From contig NZ_JACRAH010000008.1 in assembly GCF_016234775.1 (NCBI RefSeq), positions 1-64,000 on the forward strand: a stretch of 64,000 bases of DNA, given 5' to 3'. Origin of the DNA: Aquabacterium sp. (lineage in GTDB: Bacteria > Pseudomonadota > Gammaproteobacteria > Burkholderiales > Burkholderiaceae_C). The notes under the pieces were generated by a model that worked only from the letters and a program-made list of their open reading frames with translations, did no database searches and was not told where the DNA came from. Each line of letters opens with the position of its first letter. Within the stretch, counting starts at the first letter, position 1. Positions 60,685 to 64,000 of the stretch are shown one piece after another. A program made the position numbers and the translations under genes.

Positions 60685-63600
60685 ATGAATGATGCGCAGC
60701 CCCCGGTGCCACCTTCCGCGGGAAGGGTCCGCCTGGATGCTGAGGTACTCAAAGCCATAAGGCACGAGCTTGGGTTGAGTCAGGAGGCGTTTGCGCTGGC
60801 GTGCTTCGAGCGGCAGTTGTGCGTCTCCATCGCTTCCGTGAAGCGCGCTGAAACAGGCAAGAGCTTGTTGCTGAGAACGGCGAGGCACCTGGCAGAGTTT
60901 CATGGCTTGCCTCTCCAGTCCTTGTTGTTGCCTGGCGCGCCAGATGAGGACGTCACGCCCCTGTTTGACGTGGGCGAGCTGCGGCGCGAATCGGATGTCA
61001 GCCAGCTGGATGGTCGGCTCGTTCAGTTGTTGTGTGTGTGGCCTGTGTCTGATCGCGAGCGCCCCGTGATCGAAGCCAGCTTGCAAGACGATGGCGCCAT
61101 GCTGATGCCGCCGCCGAGTCTGGATGCCGTGCTGGCGGTGTTTGGTCTGCCCAAGACACAAAGAGGTGATCTGGCGCGTTGCCTGTCGGCGGCATCTCGC
61201 TGGCGCGACCGCCATGTGCTGATATCGGGCGGCAAGTGGATGGATCCGGTGCTGGAGTGGCCGCATGACTGCATGCAGACCTGGGTACGCAGGCAGGCAC
61301 CTGCCATCTATGTGCATTGCTCCATGTTCGGGCAGGTACGCGCGTTGCATCAGGTCGAGGCAGTCAGCCACGTCGAGCTGGGGCGAATGGGCGCGGCGCA
61401 TCGTCAGGTACGGCGCCAGTTTGCGCTGGCGGGGCGGCAGCACGAGCTGCGCCTGCATGGCAGCTTGCTCAACAGTGTACTGTCCGATCAGCAAAGCCAG
61501 GTGATGCTGGTGCAAGGCATGGCGGGCATGGGCAAGTCCCGCTTGCTGGCTGAAATGATCGACATGGCGCAGCAACACTTTTTGTGCGCTGTGCTGGTGG
61601 AGATCCAGGACTTCGGTGGTGACCGTCATCGCGAGGTGTGTGGCTCCTTGCTCAAGTCGCTGCTGGACCTGCATGAGGTCACGCCTTTCTGGGATCAGCT
61701 GGTTAGCCAGCGTGTGGCGCATGTCGGTTTGTCCGCGGATCAGATGCTGGTGTGCAAGGAAATGCTGGCCATGAGCTTGAGTGCCGAGGAGCGCATGGTC
61801 CTGCAGGCGATGGGGCATGCTACGCGTAGCCAGTTGCTGGTTCAGTTGCTGGTGCGGATCATCTCGCGCATGGCGTTGCAACGCCCCATGCTCATCGTGG
61901 TGGAAGACGCCCACTGGGCTTCGGCCAGTACCATCGAGACGCTCGCCAGGGTGATGGCGGCCTGCCACGAGTCACAGGTGCTGTGGGTGTTGTCCGGGCG
62001 TGTGGAGGAACCTCAGCGCCTGGCGGATCTGCAGCGCATGATCCCGGATGTGGCCGTCACCTCCTTGAGCCTGGCACCGTTGCGGCCGGCCGAAGTCAAG
62101 GACCTGCTGCACCAGTTCGGCCATGTGGATGAGGCATGGCGCACGCAGTGCATGCAGCGCGCACAAGGTCATCCTCTGTTTCTGACGCAGCTGCTGATGG
62201 CGGATCGGCATGAGCAGTTGCCAGACAACTTCCAGCATCTGCTGCAGGTTCGCCTGGATGAAGTGTCGCCACAGGATCGCCATGCCTTGCGCCTGGCTGC
62301 GGTGCTGGGCCAGCCTTTCAACACCGATGACATCCATGCCCTGATGCCCACGCCAGGGTACGAGCTGGATGCCCTGGTACAGCATTGCCTGCTGCGCCAC
62401 CTGGATGGCGATCGCTTCGATTTCCTGCATGCCTTGATTCGCCAGGGGATCTACGAGGTGTTGCCCTTCAGGCAGAGAGAGGCCATGCATGTGCAGGTGG
62501 CGCAGCATTTCGAGTCTCGTGATGCGAGCTTGTATGCCCAACACTTGCATCTGGCCAGGCAGGCCCAGGCGCCAGCAGCGCTGTTGTCTGCCGCACGGCA
62601 ACGTCATGAAGATTTCGATCATGAGGCCGCCTTGTCGCTGTTGCTGATGTACGGTGACGTTGACTATGCGCCGCGCGATGCGTATGCACACGCCATGGTG
62701 CTGGGTGATGTACACGCCAAGATGGGGAGCATGCCGCAAGCCCGCGGTGCGTATGAGCAGGCCGTTGTGCATGCACCGGATGTGGTGGCGCGTCTGAAAG
62801 CCAAAGTGGCCCTGGCTGGCGTGCTCAATGTGCTGGAAGAACTGACTGCCGAAGAAGCCTTGATCGACGAGGCCCTGCCGGAGGCCGAAGCGGCAGGCGC
62901 GCTGGCGCAACTGGCGGCACTGCATTACCTCAAGGGCAACCTGTATTTCCCGCGTGGCGATGTACAGCGCAGCCGCATGCACCATGGCCTGGCGATGGCG
63001 CATGCACAGCAGGCCGGTGCGGCGCGCCTGCAAGCCCAGGCGCTCAGTGGTCTGGGCGATTCCTACTATGCAGAAGGCCTGATGCACACGGCGAACGACC
63101 ACTTCGTCCGTTGCCTGCGCCTGTGTGACGCGCACAGCCTGCGAGACATCGAGGCCTCAAACCGCTTCATGCTGGCTACCACGCAGATCTATCTGTGCCA
63201 TACGCCGCAGGCCTTGACCGAGGCGGCGGCGTCTGCCGCGCTGGCTCGGCGTGTGGGCAATCGTCGGGCCGAGGTGGTGTCACGCCTGACGGCGAGCTGG
63301 GTCGAACTGGGCGCAGGCCGTCCCCAGGAGGCCCTGTTCCACGTCAACGAGGGGCTGATGATCAGCCGCGCGATGGGCGCCATGCGTTTCGAACCCTTCC
63401 TGCAGGAAGCGCAGGCCCGGGCCTTGTATGCGGCTGGCGATGAGTCGCAGGCTCAGCGCGTCATTCAATATGCGCTGGACAGCGTCGAGCGGCTCAAGCT
63501 GCACGCCTTCATCGGCCCATGGGTCATGGGGACCTGGGCCTTGCTGCACAGCCAGGATGATCGCGCCCTGGCCATGATCGAGCGAGGTCAGGCGCAGATC

Positions 63601-63882
63601 GAGCGTGGCTGCGTGGCCCACAACGTGTACCGCTTCCATGCCAGTGCGATGGAGGTGTGCACGTTGAACGGGCATCACGAGGTGGCGCGGCGCCTGGGTG
63701 AGGCCTGGCTGCAGCGCACCGGGCAGGAGCCCACACCCTGGGTGAGCCTGTTGCATGCCTTCATGCTGCAATGCCAGGAATCGGATGCCTTGCCGCACCC
63801 TGACCATCCCGCGTGGATGGCCTTGCGTGAGCAGCAGATCCTGCACGTGCTGCTCAAGTTGCCCAGGGTGCTGTTGCGTTGA
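60685..63882 (+). CDS. HTH-AAA ATPase-TPR regulator with degenerate cyclase-like domain
   Basis: 1065-residue STAND/LAL-type protein. Residues about 18-75 form an XRE-like HTH (LKAIRHELGLSQEAFALACF...SVKRAETGKS). Residues about 110-240 look like a degenerate class III nucleotide cyclase (LDAVLAVFGLPKTQRGDLARCLSAA). Walker A is GMAGMGKSR (278-286) and Walker B is PMLIVVEDAHWAS (about 402). The C-terminal 450 residues are TPR-like helical repeats. Likely senses a ligand or partner and controls transcription, perhaps of the upstream propeller-cytochrome gene. Confidence 0.8.
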   Translation: MNDAQPPVPPSAGRVRLDAEVLKAIRHELGLSQEAFALACFERQLCVSIASVKRAETGKSLLLRTARHLAEFHGLPLQSLLLPGAPDEDVTPLFDVGELRRESDVSQLDGRLVQLLCVWPVSDRERPVIEASLQDDGAMLMPPPSLDAVLAVFGLPKTQRGDLARCLSAASRWRDRHVLISGGKWMDPVLEWPHDCMQTWVRRQAPAIYVHCSMFGQVRALHQVEAVSHVELGRMGAAHRQVRRQFALAGRQHELRLHGSLLNSVLSDQQSQVMLVQGMAGMGKSRLLAEMIDMAQQHFLCAVLVEIQDFGGDRHREVCGSLLKSLLDLHEVTPFWDQLVSQRVAHVGLSADQMLVCKEMLAMSLSAEERMVLQAMGHATRSQLLVQLLVRIISRMALQRPMLIVVEDAHWASASTIETLARVMAACHESQVLWVLSGRVEEPQRLADLQRMIPDVAVTSLSLAPLRPAEVKDLLHQFGHVDEAWRTQCMQRAQGHPLFLTQLLMADRHEQLPDNFQHLLQVRLDEVSPQDRHALRLAAVLGQPFNTDDIHALMPTPGYELDALVQHCLLRHLDGDRFDFLHALIRQGIYEVLPFRQREAMHVQVAQHFESRDASLYAQHLHLARQAQAPAALLSAARQRHEDFDHEAALSLLLMYGDVDYAPRDAYAHAMVLGDVHAKMGSMPQARGAYEQAVVHAPDVVARLKAKVALAGVLNVLEELTAEEALIDEALPEAEAAGALAQLAALHYLKGNLYFPRGDVQRSRMHHGLAMAHAQQAGAARLQAQALSGLGDSYYAEGLMHTANDHFVRCLRLCDAHSLRDIEASNRFMLATTQIYLCHTPQALTEAAASAALARRVGNRRAEVVSRLTASWVELGAGRPQEALFHVNEGLMISRAMGAMRFEPFLQEAQARALYAAGDESQAQRVIQYALDSVERLKLHAFIGPWVMGTWALLHSQDDRALAMIERGQAQIERGCVAHNVYRFHASAMEVCTLNGHHEVARRLGEAWLQRTGQEPTPWVSLLHAFMLQCQESDALPHPDHPAWMALREQQILHVLLKLPRVLLR

Positions 63883-63905
63883 TCGTGCGCTGATCTTGTG
63901 CTGCT

Positions 63906-64000
63906 TCAGCCCGCCTGATGGCGACTGATGTAGCGCGCGGCCCATTGGGTCAGCAACTGGGACTGCGTCAGGCATTGCTCGTGCAGGCCCGCGCCGTTGG
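63906..64000 (-). CDS. C-terminal end of an unidentified gene (runs off window)
   Basis: Reading leftward from the window edge the frame is open: NGAGLHEQCLTQSQLLTQWAARYISRHQAG then TGA. It is convergent with the ATPase gene, with 23 bp between stops. Too short to identify. Confidence 0.45.
   Translation of the reverse strand, partial: NGAGLHEQCLTQSQLLTQWAARYISRHQAG

Noticed and set aside
60670-63135. Long minus-strand ORFs opposite the ATPase regulator
   Set aside because: Shadows of the 1065-residue protein, which has HTH, Walker A and Walker B motifs.

Overview
The window looks like chromosome of a GC-rich betaproteobacterium of the order Burkholderiales (Comamonadaceae/Aquabacterium/Leptothrix-like). 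This rests on the end of an S10-spc-alpha ribosomal operon in the order rpsM-rpsK-rpsD-rpoA-rplQ, on an EpsF/EpsG/exosortase B/EpsI exopolysaccharide locus of the betaproteobacterial type, and on a PEP-CTERM protein. The genus is inference only.

Layout. (1) 1-3.5 kb: ribosomal proteins and RNA polymerase alpha, with a strongly structured spacer between rpoA and rplQ. (2) 3.6-3.9 kb: two identical initiator tRNA genes, each followed by a terminator. (3) 3.9-25.7 kb: a large exopolysaccharide region. It holds WcaI-type and other glycosyltransferases, a WcaF-type acetyltransferase, a DUF1800/DUF1501 pair, two membrane acyltransferases, a probable Wzy-like polymerase, a flippase, EpsI, exosortase B, the EpsG kinase and the EpsF chain-length protein. 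Most minus-strand genes overlap by a few bases and read as one operon. An outer-membrane exporter and a priming glycosyltransferase are not in view. (4) 25.8-42.7 kb: mixed metabolism and regulation. This includes a LysR regulator, a hydrolase, a DUF2306 membrane protein, a diguanylate cyclase, FdhD with an FdhF/YdeP-type molybdo-oxidoreductase, a MaoC-phosphotransacetylase fusion with acetate kinase, a branched-chain aminotransferase, a PEP-CTERM protein, PurU and a cytochrome c.

(5) 42.8-54.4 kb: an integrative element of about 11.5 kb sits in tRNA-Arg(CCG). It is bounded by a perfect 49-bp repeat of the tRNA 3' part. It starts with a tyrosine integrase and ends with an antitoxin-PIN toxin pair. 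Between them lie a dense array of short hairpins, an AP2-like protein, and a type VI secretion cargo: VgrG, a phospholipase D effector and a set of candidate immunity genes, including three related small membrane proteins of which one is a remnant. This is the most interesting part of the window.

(6) 54.4-64 kb: the terminator that once belonged to the tRNA-Arg, a decayed hipBA pair, two uncharacterised exported proteins, a large exported beta-propeller/di-heme cytochrome protein, and a 1065-residue HTH-ATPase-TPR regulator. A minus-strand gene runs off the right edge. Calls come from reading translations and motifs; no database search was run.
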